Positions 33,677 through 44,373 are shown, counted from the stretch's first letter. The stretch: 64,000 nucleotides of DNA from Stenotrophomonas maltophilia (GCA_900113425.1 FOZF01000001.1:2109933-2173932), one strand, 5' to 3'. Numbers and translations are program-made. Notes: generated by a model from the letters alone, not told the origin.

Positions 33677-35341
33677 CTACTTGGTGATATCCACGTCCTT
33701 GGTTTCACGCAGGAACAGGCCACCGATCACCACCGACATCAGCGCGATCGCGATCGGATACCACAGGCCGTAGTACAGGTTGCCGGTACCGGCCACCAGC
33801 GCGAAGGAGATCGCCGGCAGGAAGCCACCGAACCAGCCGTTGCCGATGTGATACGGCAGCGACATCGAGGTGTAGCGGATGCGGGTCGGGAACAGCTCGA
33901 CCAGGTAGGCGGCGATCGGGCCGTAGACCATGGTGACGTACAGCACCAGCAGCCACAGCATGAAGATCGTGCCCGCAATGTTGATGCGCGCGCTGTCCGC
34001 CTTGGCCGGATAGCCGGCGGTGGTCAGAGCGGTCTTCAGTTCGGCACCGAACGCGTCGGCCTTGGCCTTGCCTTCGTCCTTGCTCAGTCCTGCCGCTTCA
34101 TACGAGGTGACGCTGGCGCTGCCGACGTTGACGATCGCCAGCGAACCCGCGGCTGCCGGCTGCACGTCGTACGGCACGCCCGCCTTGGTCAACGCGGCGG
34201 TGGCCACGTCACAGGAGCTGGTGAACTTGCGCAGGCCGACCGGATCGAACTGGAACGAGCAGGTGGACGGATCGGCCACGACCAGGGCCGGCGAGGTGCT
34301 GCGGGCCTCTTCGATGGCCGGGTTGGCGAAGTGGGTCAGGCCCTTGAAGATCGGGATGTAGGTCACGGCGGCCAGCAGGCAGCCGGCGAGGATGATCTTC
34401 TTGCGGCCGATACGGTCGGACAGCCAGCCGAAGAAGATGAAGAACGGCACACCCAGCGCCAGTGCGGCCGCGATCAACAGGTAGGAGGTGGTGGCGTCGA
34501 CCTTCAGCATGCTGCTGAGGAAGAACAGCGCATAGAACTGGCCGCCGTACCAGACCACGGCCTGGCCGGCCGCTGCGCCCAGCAGGACCAGCAGCATCAG
34601 CTTCAGGTTGCCGCCCTTCAGGCTGTCACGGAACGGCGTCTTGGAGCCCTTGCCTTCCGACTTCATCTGCTGGAACAGCGGCGACTCGCTCAGCTGCAGA
34701 CGGATCCACACCGAGATGCCCAGCAGCACGATGGACACCAGGAACGGAATGCGCCAGCCCCAGGCTTCGAATGCTTCATTGCCCAGGAAGTAGCGGCAGG
34801 CCAGGATGATCAGCAGCGACATGAACAGGCCCAGCGTGGCGGTGCACTGGATGAAGCTGGTGTACAGGCCACGCTTGTCATCCGGGGCGTGCTCGGCCAC
34901 GTAGGTCGCCGCGCCGCCGTATTCGCCGCCCATCGCCAGGCCCTGGGCCAGGCGCAGGATGATCAGGATCACCGGCGCGGCAAAGCCGATCGATGCGTAG
35001 TTGGGCAGCACACCGACCAGGAAGGTCGAGATGCCCATGATCAGGATGGTGACCAGGAAGGTGTACTTGCGGCCGATGCGGTCGCCGAGGCTGCCGAAGA
35101 AGGCCGCGCCGAACGGACGCACGAAGAAGCCGGCGGCGAATGCCAGCAGGGCGAAGATCATGCCCGTGGTTTCATTGACACCGCTGAAGAACTGCTTGGC
35201 GATGATGGCGGCGAGCGAGCCGTACAGGAAGAAGTCATACCACTCGAAGACCGTACCCAGGCTCGAAGCGAAGATGACTTTCTTGTGGCCCTTGGTAAGG
35301 GTGCCCGCGGGATTGTGCGCGGTGCTGGGTGTGCTGGACAT
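33677..35341 (-). CDS. MFS transporter, metabolite:H+ symporter (MHS) family, with a periplasmic insertion
   Basis: A 554-residue transporter. The start MSSTPSTAHNP has GGAGGGG upstream. The family signature FEWYDFFLYG in TM1 and GSLGDRIGRKYTF in loop 2-3 mark the ProP/KgtP/ShiA-like MHS family, which imports organic acids or compatible solutes with protons. Between TM8 and TM9 there is an extra segment of about 110 residues (about 343-453) with two cysteines and alternating Ala/Lys-rich helices, absent from typical members. It is downstream of the DcaP-like porin, so inner- and outer-membrane uptake are probably linked. It also neighbours acs. Confidence 0.9.
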   Translation of the reverse strand: MSSTPSTAHNPAGTLTKGHKKVIFASSLGTVFEWYDFFLYGSLAAIIAKQFFSGVNETTGMIFALLAFAAGFFVRPFGAAFFGSLGDRIGRKYTFLVTILIMGISTFLVGVLPNYASIGFAAPVILIILRLAQGLAMGGEYGGAATYVAEHAPDDKRGLYTSFIQCTATLGLFMSLLIILACRYFLGNEAFEAWGWRIPFLVSIVLLGISVWIRLQLSESPLFQQMKSEGKGSKTPFRDSLKGGNLKLMLLVLLGAAAGQAVVWYGGQFYALFFLSSMLKVDATTSYLLIAAALALGVPFFIFFGWLSDRIGRKKIILAGCLLAAVTYIPIFKGLTHFANPAIEEARSTSPALVVADPSTCSFQFDPVGLRKFTSSCDVATAALTKAGVPYDVQPAAAGSLAIVNVGSASVTSYEAAGLSKDEGKAKADAFGAELKTALTTAGYPAKADSARINIAGTIFMLWLLVLYVTMVYGPIAAYLVELFPTRIRYTSMSLPYHIGNGWFGGFLPAISFALVAGTGNLYYGLWYPIAIALMSVVIGGLFLRETKDVDITK

Positions 35342-35372
35342 GAGACGCTTCCCCTCCGAAGCAATCGTTGTT

Positions 35373-35429
35373 GGTGGGTGCCGACCGTGGGTCGGCACTC
35401 AATATCGGTAGCGGCCGACCTGGGTCGGC
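35373..35429. repeat. Two REP palindromes between porin and transporter genes
   Basis: GGTGGGTGCCGACCGTGGGT (35373-35398) and GTAGCGGCCGACCTGGGTCGG (35408-35429) both contain CCGACC/GGTCGGC stems. They lie inside the presumed porin-transporter transcript and could set unequal levels of the two messages. Confidence 0.8.
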
Positions 35430-35435
35430 TCGCCC

Positions 35436-36857
35436 TCAGAAGCTGTACTTCGTGGTGAACTGCAGCCGGGTGATGTCACCCTTGTTGCCGTTCTCGATCT
35501 CGCGGCGGCCATACATCAGCTCGGCGCCGACATCGACCTTGGGCAACGGTGAATAGAAGATGTTGCCGCGGATGCTCTGCACGCTCTTGGTGACCAGCGG
35601 GCCCAGCACGCTGTCGTTGTCGTAGTCGCTGCGCGCATAGATCAGGTTGGTGCGCAGCTTCGGCGAGAACGCATGGCGCCAGCCCACGTAGCCGGCCAGA
35701 ACGCCGGTCGGATTGAGCTCGTCGCGGGCGATGTCATAGGCCGAGTCGGCAGTGATGCCCAGGCCGATGTAACGCGCGATGCCTTCGCCTCCGGTGAACT
35801 GGTAGTGCAGCGAATCGCTGTCGCCCATCACCCACTTGCCGCCCAGGGTCAGGCCGCCGGCAACCTTGTCGGCCTTGGCGCCGGTGGTCTGGTTGTCGAC
35901 CTTCAGCTGGCGGACGATGCCGCCGACGCCGAAGGTGCCCCAGTCGCCCTTCCAGCCGTAACGCATCGTCAGATCCGGCAGGCTGCCGCGATCGGAGTTG
36001 GCGCTGGCGTTGGTCCAGGCACCGGTGACCGGATTGCGGGTACCGGTAAGCGTGGTGGTTTCCGGGTTTTCCAGGGCAACGCTGAAGCCGCCGCTGGTGT
36101 AACGCACCTGTGCCTGGCGTACGAAGATCACACCGTCGGTCGGGCCGACGAAGTCGACCGCTTCCGGCAATGCGGCCGCGTCCATGAAGTTGGACCAGGT
36201 CTGGCCGGCGAGCCAGTTGTTCCAGTACATGTAGGCATGGCGCAGGGTGACACCGTAGGTGTTGGTGGCGGTCTGGTTGCCGAGCGAATTGCCGAAGAAG
36301 TCCATCTCGAAGAACGCACCGGCCTTGTTGCCGGACTCGCTCACATTGTCGATGCCCAGGTTGAAGCGCGAGAACTTTGCGTGGGCGTTGTAGTCGGTGC
36401 CCGAACGCCTGCCGTTTCCGCCGGCGCCTTCCACCGGGGTCTGGCCCGGCAGGTACAGCGAACGGCCGGTGGCATCGTCGGCCAGCTGGCCGTCGCTGGT
36501 CTGGGTCGCCAGGAAGTCAGCCTTGATGAAGCCACCGATCTTGACCGTGGTACCCGGTGCGGCGCCCGGAGTGATGGTGGTGACCTGGATCGGCTGCTTG
36601 CCCGCCGGCACCGCCGGCTTCTGCTCGGACTGCACAGTGCGGACTTCGGTCACCGCCTGCTGGGTCTGGGCGATCTGGGTCTGCTGCTGTTGCTGCGAAG
36701 ACAGCAGCAGCTGGACCTGGCGCTCCAGTTCGGCGATGCGTGATTCGAGTGCTTTCTCTTTGGCGGTGTCTGCGAACGCCATGCCCGGTGCGACCAGGGC
36801 GACCAGCAGGCAGGCCGCCAAAGGTGTGCGCACGGCTTTCAACGTACGGTGGCTCAT
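35436..36857 (-). CDS. DcaP-type trimeric outer-membrane porin
   Basis: A 473-residue protein with a signal peptide (ACLLVALVAPGMAFA). A short coiled coil follows at about residues 30-75 (EKALESRIAELERQVQLLLSSQQQQQ), then a beta-barrel of alternating aromatic strands ending in FTTKYSF, the C-terminal Phe recognised by the BAM complex. N-terminal coiled coil plus barrel is the DcaP layout; Acinetobacter DcaP passes dicarboxylates. The ATG at 36857 follows a GGGAGAGGG ribosome-binding site. It is divergent from acs and upstream of the MHS transporter gene. Confidence 0.85.
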   Translation of the reverse strand: MSHRTLKAVRTPLAACLLVALVAPGMAFADTAKEKALESRIAELERQVQLLLSSQQQQQTQIAQTQQAVTEVRTVQSEQKPAVPAGKQPIQVTTITPGAAPGTTVKIGGFIKADFLATQTSDGQLADDATGRSLYLPGQTPVEGAGGNGRRSGTDYNAHAKFSRFNLGIDNVSESGNKAGAFFEMDFFGNSLGNQTATNTYGVTLRHAYMYWNNWLAGQTWSNFMDAAALPEAVDFVGPTDGVIFVRQAQVRYTSGGFSVALENPETTTLTGTRNPVTGAWTNASANSDRGSLPDLTMRYGWKGDWGTFGVGGIVRQLKVDNQTTGAKADKVAGGLTLGGKWVMGDSDSLHYQFTGGEGIARYIGLGITADSAYDIARDELNPTGVLAGYVGWRHAFSPKLRTNLIYARSDYDNDSVLGPLVTKSVQSIRGNIFYSPLPKVDVGAELMYGRREIENGNKGDITRLQFTTKYSF

Positions 36858-36951
36858 GTTGCCCTCTCTCCCAAGTGGCAAGGTGATGCCGCGCGTGGGG
36901 CACGGTCGAGCCGAGACTGCGGGGCACACGCGCGCACCGGCTATTCGCCAT

Positions 36952-37069
36952 TGGTCGAAGCCGGGCCCGCAGGGCGCCCACTTTCGACCATGGTCTAAGC
37001 GCAGTGGTGACGCGGCCGGGGGTGGATGGGGCAAACTGAGGGGGATCGGTCGTTGCGATGCTGCGACCG
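36952..37069. promoter_or_regulatory. Inverted GGTCG repeats in the divergent acs/porin promoter region
   Basis: TGGTCGAA at 36952-36959 is matched exactly by TTCGACCA at 36983-36990, with centres about 31 bp apart (three helical turns). A second, shorter pair, CGGTCG at 37047-37052 and CGACCG at 37064-37069, lies just before the acs start. The four GGTCG half-sites between two divergent genes suggest operators, possibly for the CrbR-like regulator nearby. No footprint knowledge supports this. Confidence 0.45.
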
Positions 37070-37102
37070 CACATACAAAGTCAACGTGCAAGTGAGGGTG
37101 CC

Positions 37103-39046
<1,944 letters not shown>

Positions 39047-39056
39047 CGTATGACCC

Positions 39057-39096
39057 GGGGTCGGATCCCTTTCCGCAGGGAAAGGGCTCTGACCCC
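39057..39096. repeat. GGGGTCGGATCCC...GGGCTCTGACCCC palindromic repeat, copy 4
   Basis: Outer arms GGGGTC/GACCCC and inner arms CCCTTTCC/GGAAAGGG around GCA. It begins ten bases after the acs stop and separates acs from the crbR-like gene. Confidence 0.85.
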
Positions 39097-39140
39097 AGGG
39101 GCCTGGCCCCCGAACAGTTTCCCCACGGTTCCCCCCGACC

Positions 39141-39806
39141 ATGACCACCCTCCTGATTGCAGATGACCACCCGCTGTTCCGCGAAGCCCTGCGTGGGGCC
39201 GTACAGCGGGTCATCCCCGGCGTGCAGCTGTTCGAGGCCGACAGCGTGGAAGCGCTGTATGCGCTGGCCGACCAGCACAACGATGCCGATCTGGTCCTGA
39301 TGGACCTCAACATGCCGGGTGCACAGGGTTTCAACGCACTGGTGCACATGCGCTCGCTGCATCCTCATCTGCCGGTGGTGGTCGTCTCTGCGCGGGAGGA
39401 GGCCACAGTGATGCGCCGTGCACTCGATCACGGTGCGCTGGGCTTCATCCCGAAGTCTGCCGACTCGGACACCATCGGTCATGCACTGGGCACCATCCTC
39501 GACGGCGAGACGTGGGCCCCGCCGGAGGCACACAACGTGCCACCCACCGAGCGCGAGGAACGCGAGGTCGGCCAGCGCCTGCGCGAGCTGACGCCGCAGC
39601 AGTTCCGCGTGCTGCAGATGCTGGGCGCCGGCCGCCTGAACAAGCAGATCGCCTACGACCTCAACGTCTCCGAAGCAACGATCAAGGCACATGTGACCGC
39701 GATCCTGCGCAAGCTGGGCGTGACCAACCGCACCCAGGCGGTGCTGATGGCCGGCAAGCTGGCCATCGACGACGACGCGATCGTGCTGCCGCCGGAGGAA
39801 GACTGA
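39141..39806 (+). CDS. crbR: LuxR-type response regulator, CrbR-like
   Basis: A 221-residue two-domain regulator. The receiver domain has acidic D8/D9, the phospho-acceptor D55 in LMDLNMPG and the conserved lysine in GFIPKSAD. The C-terminal LuxR/FixJ HTH (ELTPQQFRVLQMLGAGRLNKQIAYDLNVSEATIKAHV) binds DNA. A LuxR-type regulator next to acs, together with an SLC5-kinase hybrid, is the layout of CrbR in Pseudomonas and Vibrio, where it activates acs in the acetate switch. Assignment by context is strong but the direct targets are inferred. Confidence 0.88.
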   Translation: MTTLLIADDHPLFREALRGAVQRVIPGVQLFEADSVEALYALADQHNDADLVLMDLNMPGAQGFNALVHMRSLHPHLPVVVVSAREEATVMRRALDHGALGFIPKSADSDTIGHALGTILDGETWAPPEAHNVPPTEREEREVGQRLRELTPQQFRVLQMLGAGRLNKQIAYDLNVSEATIKAHVTAILRKLGVTNRTQAVLMAGKLAIDDDAIVLPPEED

Positions 39807-39850
39807 TCGCGGCGTAATGTGGGGCCGAGCGCGGGGTCTCATGATCCCCT

Positions 39851-39880
39851 TGTAGAGCCGAGCCCATGCTCGGCTCTACA
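39851..39880. repeat. GTAG REP with symmetrical ends
   Basis: TGTAGAGCCGAGC-CCAT-GCTCGGCTCTACA is a perfect 13-bp palindrome between the convergent crbR-like and mntP genes. It is likely both a REP and a bidirectional terminator. Confidence 0.9.
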
Positions 39881-39892
39881 GGAACGCCTTGC

Positions 39893-40468
39893 TCAGCCCA
39901 CGCCGCGCAGGTGTTCGTACAGGATCGTCGCGCCGATGATCACCAGGATCACGCCGCCAATGATCTCGGCACGCTTGCCAACCATGCTGCCCAGCACGCG
40001 GCCGAGCATGATGCCGACGGTGACCATTGTGAGCGTGCACAGGCCGATGACCGCCGCCATCACGCCGATATGGACGTCCATGAATGCCAGGCCGATACCC
40101 ACCGCCATCGCATCGATGCTGGTGGCGAAACCCGTCAGGGCCAGCTTCCAGAAGCCGTGGTGCTGCGAAGGGTCTTCATCTTCTTCACCATCATCCGGAC
40201 GCAGGCCGTTGTAGATCATGTGGATGCCCAGCGCGCCGAGCAGGCCGAAGGCGATCCAATGATCGAAGGCTTGGACGTACTGCAGGGCGGCGCGGCCGAG
40301 CAGCCAGCCGATGATGGGCGTGATCGCCTCGATGACGCCGAAGATGATGCCGGCACGCAGTGCATCGCGGAACACCGGCTTGCGCATCGCTGCACCCTTG
40401 CCGATCGCCGCGGCGAAGGCATCGGTGGACATGGCAAAGCCGATCAGGAGGATCGAAATGGGGGACAT
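39893..40468 (-). CDS. mntP: Manganese efflux pump MntP
   Basis: A 191-residue inner-membrane protein with six hydrophobic helices in two related halves. Each half has an Asp-containing motif: [15 protein letters not shown] in TM1 and [17 protein letters not shown] in TM4, the paired acidic residues of MntP. It exports excess Mn2+. The start [18 protein letters not shown] was chosen because the upstream part of the frame is the riboswitch leader. A yybP-ykoY element and an MntR-type palindrome precede it, so Mn2+ should control it at both RNA and DNA level. Confidence 0.95.
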   Translation of the reverse strand: MSPISILLIGFAMSTDAFAAAIGKGAAMRKPVFRDALRAGIIFGVIEAITPIIGWLLGRAALQYVQAFDHWIAFGLLGALGIHMIYNGLRPDDGEEDEDPSQHHGFWKLALTGFATSIDAMAVGIGLAFMDVHIGVMAAVIGLCTLTMVTVGIMLGRVLGSMVGKRAEIIGGVILVIIGATILYEHLRGVG

Positions 40469-40539
40469 GTGTGGCTGCTGAGGTCGGGCTTGGACGGACG
40501 CACGGCCTGCGCTCGCGCCCAACCTGACGTTGCGCGCGC

Positions 40540-40650
40540 GGGCCGCTGGTCTCGCCAACCATCATGGTTGTCCACGCCACGGCGCACTGGCCGAGCATGT
40601 TGACGTGGACGATTCCTGCGTAGGAATCCGGCTACTCCCCAAGGGGACGC
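40540..40650 (-). promoter_or_regulatory. yybP-ykoY Mn2+-sensing riboswitch in the mntP leader
   Basis: The minus strand holds CCTTGGGGAGTAGCC (40644-40630), the hallmark 5' motif of the yybP-ykoY aptamer. After an inner GGATTCCTACGCAGGAATC hairpin and a GTCCACG/CGTGGAC stem comes TTGGCGAGACC (40558-40548), the conserved 3' motif. The order and spacing fit the Mn2+ riboswitch known upstream of mntP in E. coli and Xanthomonas. It ends about 75 bases before the start codon, leaving room for an expression platform that frees or hides the ribosome-binding site. Boundaries are approximate. Confidence 0.88.
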
Positions 40651-40715
40651 GAAGCTTAGCACCGCGATCCGCGTGTGGCGCATTTCCAGTGAAACGCGCA
40701 GGCAGGGCTGGTTTG

Positions 40716-40731
40716 TATAGCGATGGCTATA
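40716..40731. promoter_or_regulatory. MntR-type operator upstream of mntP
   Basis: TATAGC-GATG-GCTATA is a perfect 6-bp inverted repeat with a 4-bp spacer, the same form as the E. coli MntR box core ATAGC-N4-GCTAT. It overlaps a possible -10 (TATACA on the minus strand) and lies about 70 bases upstream of the riboswitch aptamer. In Xanthomonas, mntP (yebN) is reported to be controlled by MntR. Confidence 0.72.
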
Positions 40732-40753
40732 TCAGGACTGCACTGCGCATGGC

Positions 40754-40776
40754 GCCGAGCGCGGGCTCGGCTCTAC
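40754..40776. repeat. GTAG REP (minus orientation)
   Basis: GCCGAGCGCGGGCTCGGCTCTAC lies between the mntP promoter region and the stop of the CrbS-like gene, and may mark the end of the crbS transcript. Confidence 0.88.
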
Positions 40777-40785
40777 CGTTGCCCA

Positions 40786-43700
40786 TCAGGCTTCGTTGCT
40801 GCCGGCGTCGCGCAGCGCGCCGAGGAAGGCACGCAGCGAGGCCGGCTTGATCGGCTTGGTCAGCACCCGATAACCCCGCTCGCGCGCCATCCGCTTCAAC
40901 TCATCGCGACCATCGGCAGTGAGAAGGGCACCGGGCAGCGGATACCCCGCTGCCTCGCGCAGTGCCACCAGCGCGTCCAGGCCATCCATGCGGTCATGCA
41001 GGTGGTAATCCACCAGCATCACCTGCGGGCGCTCGGCAATCTTTTCCAGCGCCTGATCGACGGTGGCGGCGGTGATCACCTGCACCTGCCAGCGACCCAG
41101 CAGCGCACGCATGCCGTCGAGGATTTCCTCGTCGTTGTCCACGCACAGCACGCGCAGGCCGGCCAGCGAATCGCTGCGCACCGGCGTGGCGGCCGCCTGG
41201 ACCGCCGTGGCAGGCTCGGTGTAGCCCGGCAGAGGCGCCACGCGCGGCAGGATGATCGAGAACATCGACCCACTGCCGACGCGGCTGCGCGCGTTGAGCC
41301 GATGGTCCAGCAGGCGCGAGATGCGCTGGCAGATCGACAGGCCCAGACCCAGGCCCTGCTCGCCCCAGTCGAAGGGCTGCTGGTAGCGATGGAACTCATC
41401 GAAGATCTGCCGCATGTGATGCTCCGGGATGCCGGGGCCGGTATCCCACACCTGCAGCTCCACTTCCTCGCCCCGGTGGCGCACGGCCAGCACGATGCGG
41501 CCCTGCCGCGTGTAGCGCAGCGCGTTGGCCAGGAAGTTCTGCAGCACACGCCGCAGCAGGCGCCGGTCGCTGCGCACCCAGGCCGGGCGCGCGAACAGAT
41601 CCAGGCGCAGGCCACGGCCGGCGGCAACCGGCGTGTACTGTGCGGCCAGCTCGCGCATCAGCGCGCTGACGTCGAACTCGCCGATGACCGGATGCAACCC
41701 ACCTGCATCCAGCCGCGATACGTCCAGCAGGCCATCCAGCAGCTCCTCGGCCGCACGCAGCGAGGCATCCACGCGCTCGGCCAGATGTTTCTGCTCGTCG
41801 CTCACATGAACGCTGTCACGCAGCGCCGAAGCGAACAGGCGCGCGGCATTGAGCGGCTGCAGCACGTCATGGCTGATCGCGGCCAGGAAGCGGGTCTTCG
41901 ACTGCTGGGCGGCTTCAGCTTCGTGCGAGCGCTCAGCGACGCGCTGTTCCAGCGTTTCGTTGGCTTCCAGCAGCGCCTTCTCGGCGTGCTTGTAATCAGT
42001 GATGTCGTTGTAGCTGGTCACATAGCCGCCGCCAGGCAGGGCCTGGCCACGCATCTCGATCACCTTGCCATCGCTGCGCGTGCGCTCGAACACATGCGGT
42101 GAACCGGCGCGCATGTAGCCGATGCGGCGGTTGATCTGCACCTCGATGTCGCCCTCGCCCAGCTCCCCCCGTTCGGCGTTGTAGCGGATCAGGTCGGCCA
42201 CCGGGCGGCCCACGTACAGCATGCCGTCGGGGTAGCCGAACATGTCCTGGTAGCGGCGGTTCCACGCCGTCAGGCGCATGTCCGGATCGACCACGCTGAC
42301 ACCTGCACTGATGTTTTCCAGCGTGGTGGACAGGATCTCGCGGTTGAAGCGCAGTTCCTGCCCGGCTTCGTCCAGTACCGCCACCACCTCACCCAGGTCC
42401 ATGCCGGAGCCGCGCAGCAGGCTGGTCAGCAGCAGGCGCGCGGAGGCGGCACCGATCGACGCGGCCAGCAGGCGCTCGGTGAACTGCACCCAGGGCCGGT
42501 CGGCCGGCGCAGAAGACTGCAGTTCGCGGCCCAGCGACTGCGCCTGCTCGAAGAACGAACGCCGCGCATGGCGCTCGCCCACCACGCGCGAGGCCAGCGC
42601 CAGCAGGTCGCCCACATGCACGTGGCCCGGCCAACCGCCGGCGACCGAGGGGCGCTCGGCGTAAGGGTCGAGGAAGGGCGCAGCACGCAGTCGCTCGTCC
42701 ACCCCCGGCCGCCAGCGTGCGGACACCAGCATCATCGTTGCCGCATTGACCAGCAGCGACCAGAAGGTACCGTGGGTCAGCGGATCCCAGCCGGTCATGC
42801 CGAACAGCTGCTGCGGGCGCAGCCATTCGATGCCGAACGGGCCCTGCTGGACCCAGCCGGCGTCGACCCATCCCGCCATGGTCATCGCCGGCAGCAACAG
42901 GGTATAGAGCCAGGTGGCGAAGCCGAGGAGCATGCCGGTTTCCACGCCGCGGCGGCTGGCGCCACGCCAGTACAGGCCGCCGATCAGGCCCGGCGCGAAC
43001 TGCGCTACCGCAGCAAACGCCATCAGGCCGTAGGACGCCAGGGTGCTGTCGTTGCTGCTGCTGCGGTAGTAGCTGTACGCCATCAACGCGAGCAGCAGGA
43101 TCGCCAGGCGGCGGATCCACAGCACGCGCGAAGCCACGTCGGCTGCTTCCTGGTGATCGCCACTGCGGCGCAGCAGCACCGGCATCACCAGATCATTGCT
43201 GACCATGGTGGCCAGCGCGATGGACGAGACGATGACCATGCCGGTGGCGGCAGAGAAGCCACCCACATAGGCGACCAGCGCCAGCGCGTTGCGGCCCTCG
43301 GCCAGCGGCAATGCCAGCACCATCGCATCGTCGGCGACGCTGCCGCCGGTGCCGAACAGCGTGACGCCCGCGGTGGCGATGGGCAGCACCATGGCCGAGA
43401 TCAGCACCAGGTAACCACCGAACATCCAGCGTGCGCGGCGCACGTCGCGTACATCGCCACATTCCACCACCGCGACATGGAACTGGCGCGGTAGGCAGAC
43501 GATGGCGAGGAAACTGAGCAGGGTCTGCGAAATGAATCCCACCGGCGGCAATCCGGTGAACAGCGTATGCACCGACTCGACCACCGCATCGGTGCGGTCG
43601 GTCAGCCACACATAGGCGAATACGCCAACGGCGAGCATCGCCAGCAGCTTGATCACCGATTCCAGCGCGATCGCCAGCATCATGCCGTGGTGATGCTCGG

Positions 43701-44244
43701 TGGCATCCACCTGGCGCGTGCCGAACAGCGTGGCGAACAGGGCCATCAGCAGGGCGACATACAGTGCGGGATCGCTGAAGAAGCCGGTCGGGCCGGTGTT
43801 GCCGGTCAGCACCTGCAGGCTCATCGCCACGGCTTTGTACTGCAGGGCCAGGTAGGGAACGATGCCGATCAGGGCGATGATCGCCACCAGCGCGGCCAGG
43901 CGCCGCGAGCGGCCGAAGCGCGAGGAGATGAAATCGGCGATGGAGACCACGTTCTGGCTGCGGGCGATCAGGGCCAGGCGCTCGATGATGCGCCAGCCGA
44001 ACAACAGCAGCAGCAGCGGCCCGATATAGATCGGCAAGTAGCCGATACCGTTGCGCACGGCGGTGCCCACCGCGCCATAGAAGGTCCAGGACGAGCAGTA
44101 CACGGCCAGCGCCAGGCTGTAGACCACCGGCCGCAGCCAGGGCCGGTCCGGGTACATCGGCCGACGGTCGCCCCACCATGCCACGCCGAACAGCAGTGCG
44201 GCATAGGCAACCGAGACCAGCAGCAGGATCCAGCTGGAGACCAC
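40786..44244 (-). CDS. crbS: CrbS-like hybrid histidine kinase with SLC5 sodium/solute symporter domain
   Basis: An approximately 1152-residue membrane sensor. The N-terminal about 500 residues form an SLC5-like transporter domain of some 13 helices. A STAC-like linker and a PAS domain (about 640-750; VVDPDMRLTAWNRRYQDMFGYP) come next. The HisKA domain has the phospho-acceptor in AISHDVLQPLNAARLF (about residue 787). The HATPase domain (NALRYTRQG, DTGPGIP, GLGLGLSICQRI) precedes a C-terminal receiver with its Asp in MLVDYHLHD. The architecture equals CrbS of the acetate-responsive CrbS/CrbR system. The GTG at 44244 fits family starts; an ATG 25 codons upstream is possible but runs through a hairpin. 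Confidence 0.9.
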   Translation of the reverse strand: MVSSWILLLVSVAYAALLFGVAWWGDRRPMYPDRPWLRPVVYSLALAVYCSSWTFYGAVGTAVRNGIGYLPIYIGPLLLLLFGWRIIERLALIARSQNVVSIADFISSRFGRSRRLAALVAIIALIGIVPYLALQYKAVAMSLQVLTGNTGPTGFFSDPALYVALLMALFATLFGTRQVDATEHHHGMMLAIALESVIKLLAMLAVGVFAYVWLTDRTDAVVESVHTLFTGLPPVGFISQTLLSFLAIVCLPRQFHVAVVECGDVRDVRRARWMFGGYLVLISAMVLPIATAGVTLFGTGGSVADDAMVLALPLAEGRNALALVAYVGGFSAATGMVIVSSIALATMVSNDLVMPVLLRRSGDHQEAADVASRVLWIRRLAILLLALMAYSYYRSSSNDSTLASYGLMAFAAVAQFAPGLIGGLYWRGASRRGVETGMLLGFATWLYTLLLPAMTMAGWVDAGWVQQGPFGIEWLRPQQLFGMTGWDPLTHGTFWSLLVNAATMMLVSARWRPGVDERLRAAPFLDPYAERPSVAGGWPGHVHVGDLLALASRVVGERHARRSFFEQAQSLGRELQSSAPADRPWVQFTERLLAASIGAASARLLLTSLLRGSGMDLGEVVAVLDEAGQELRFNREILSTTLENISAGVSVVDPDMRLTAWNRRYQDMFGYPDGMLYVGRPVADLIRYNAERGELGEGDIEVQINRRIGYMRAGSPHVFERTRSDGKVIEMRGQALPGGGYVTSYNDITDYKHAEKALLEANETLEQRVAERSHEAEAAQQSKTRFLAAISHDVLQPLNAARLFASALRDSVHVSDEQKHLAERVDASLRAAEELLDGLLDVSRLDAGGLHPVIGEFDVSALMRELAAQYTPVAAGRGLRLDLFARPAWVRSDRRLLRRVLQNFLANALRYTRQGRIVLAVRHRGEEVELQVWDTGPGIPEHHMRQIFDEFHRYQQPFDWGEQGLGLGLSICQRISRLLDHRLNARSRVGSGSMFSIILPRVAPLPGYTEPATAVQAAATPVRSDSLAGLRVLCVDNDEEILDGMRALLGRWQVQVITAATVDQALEKIAERPQVMLVDYHLHDRMDGLDALVALREAAGYPLPGALLTADGRDELKRMARERGYRVLTKPIKPASLRAFLGALRDAGSNEA

Positions 44245-44318
44245 GCGCGCGTTTCCGTCAGAGGAACCCGCAGTGTAGGCCAGAGGGGGCCAGACGTACG
44301 GGCTCGTTGGGGGCAACA

Positions 44319-44373
44319 CCCCCCACCGGAGTGGGGGGCCTACGCGGTGCGGGCCACGACCGGGGTCGTGGCC
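44319..44373. terminator. Two adjacent strong hairpins between the S46 peptidase stop and crbS
   Basis: CCCCCCAC-CGGA-GTGGGGGG (44319-44338) and GGCCACGACC-GG-GGTCGTGGCC (44352-44373) are perfect stems. The second begins seven bases after the peptidase stop. Neither has a clear T-run. They probably separate the peptidase transcript from crbS. Confidence 0.6.
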
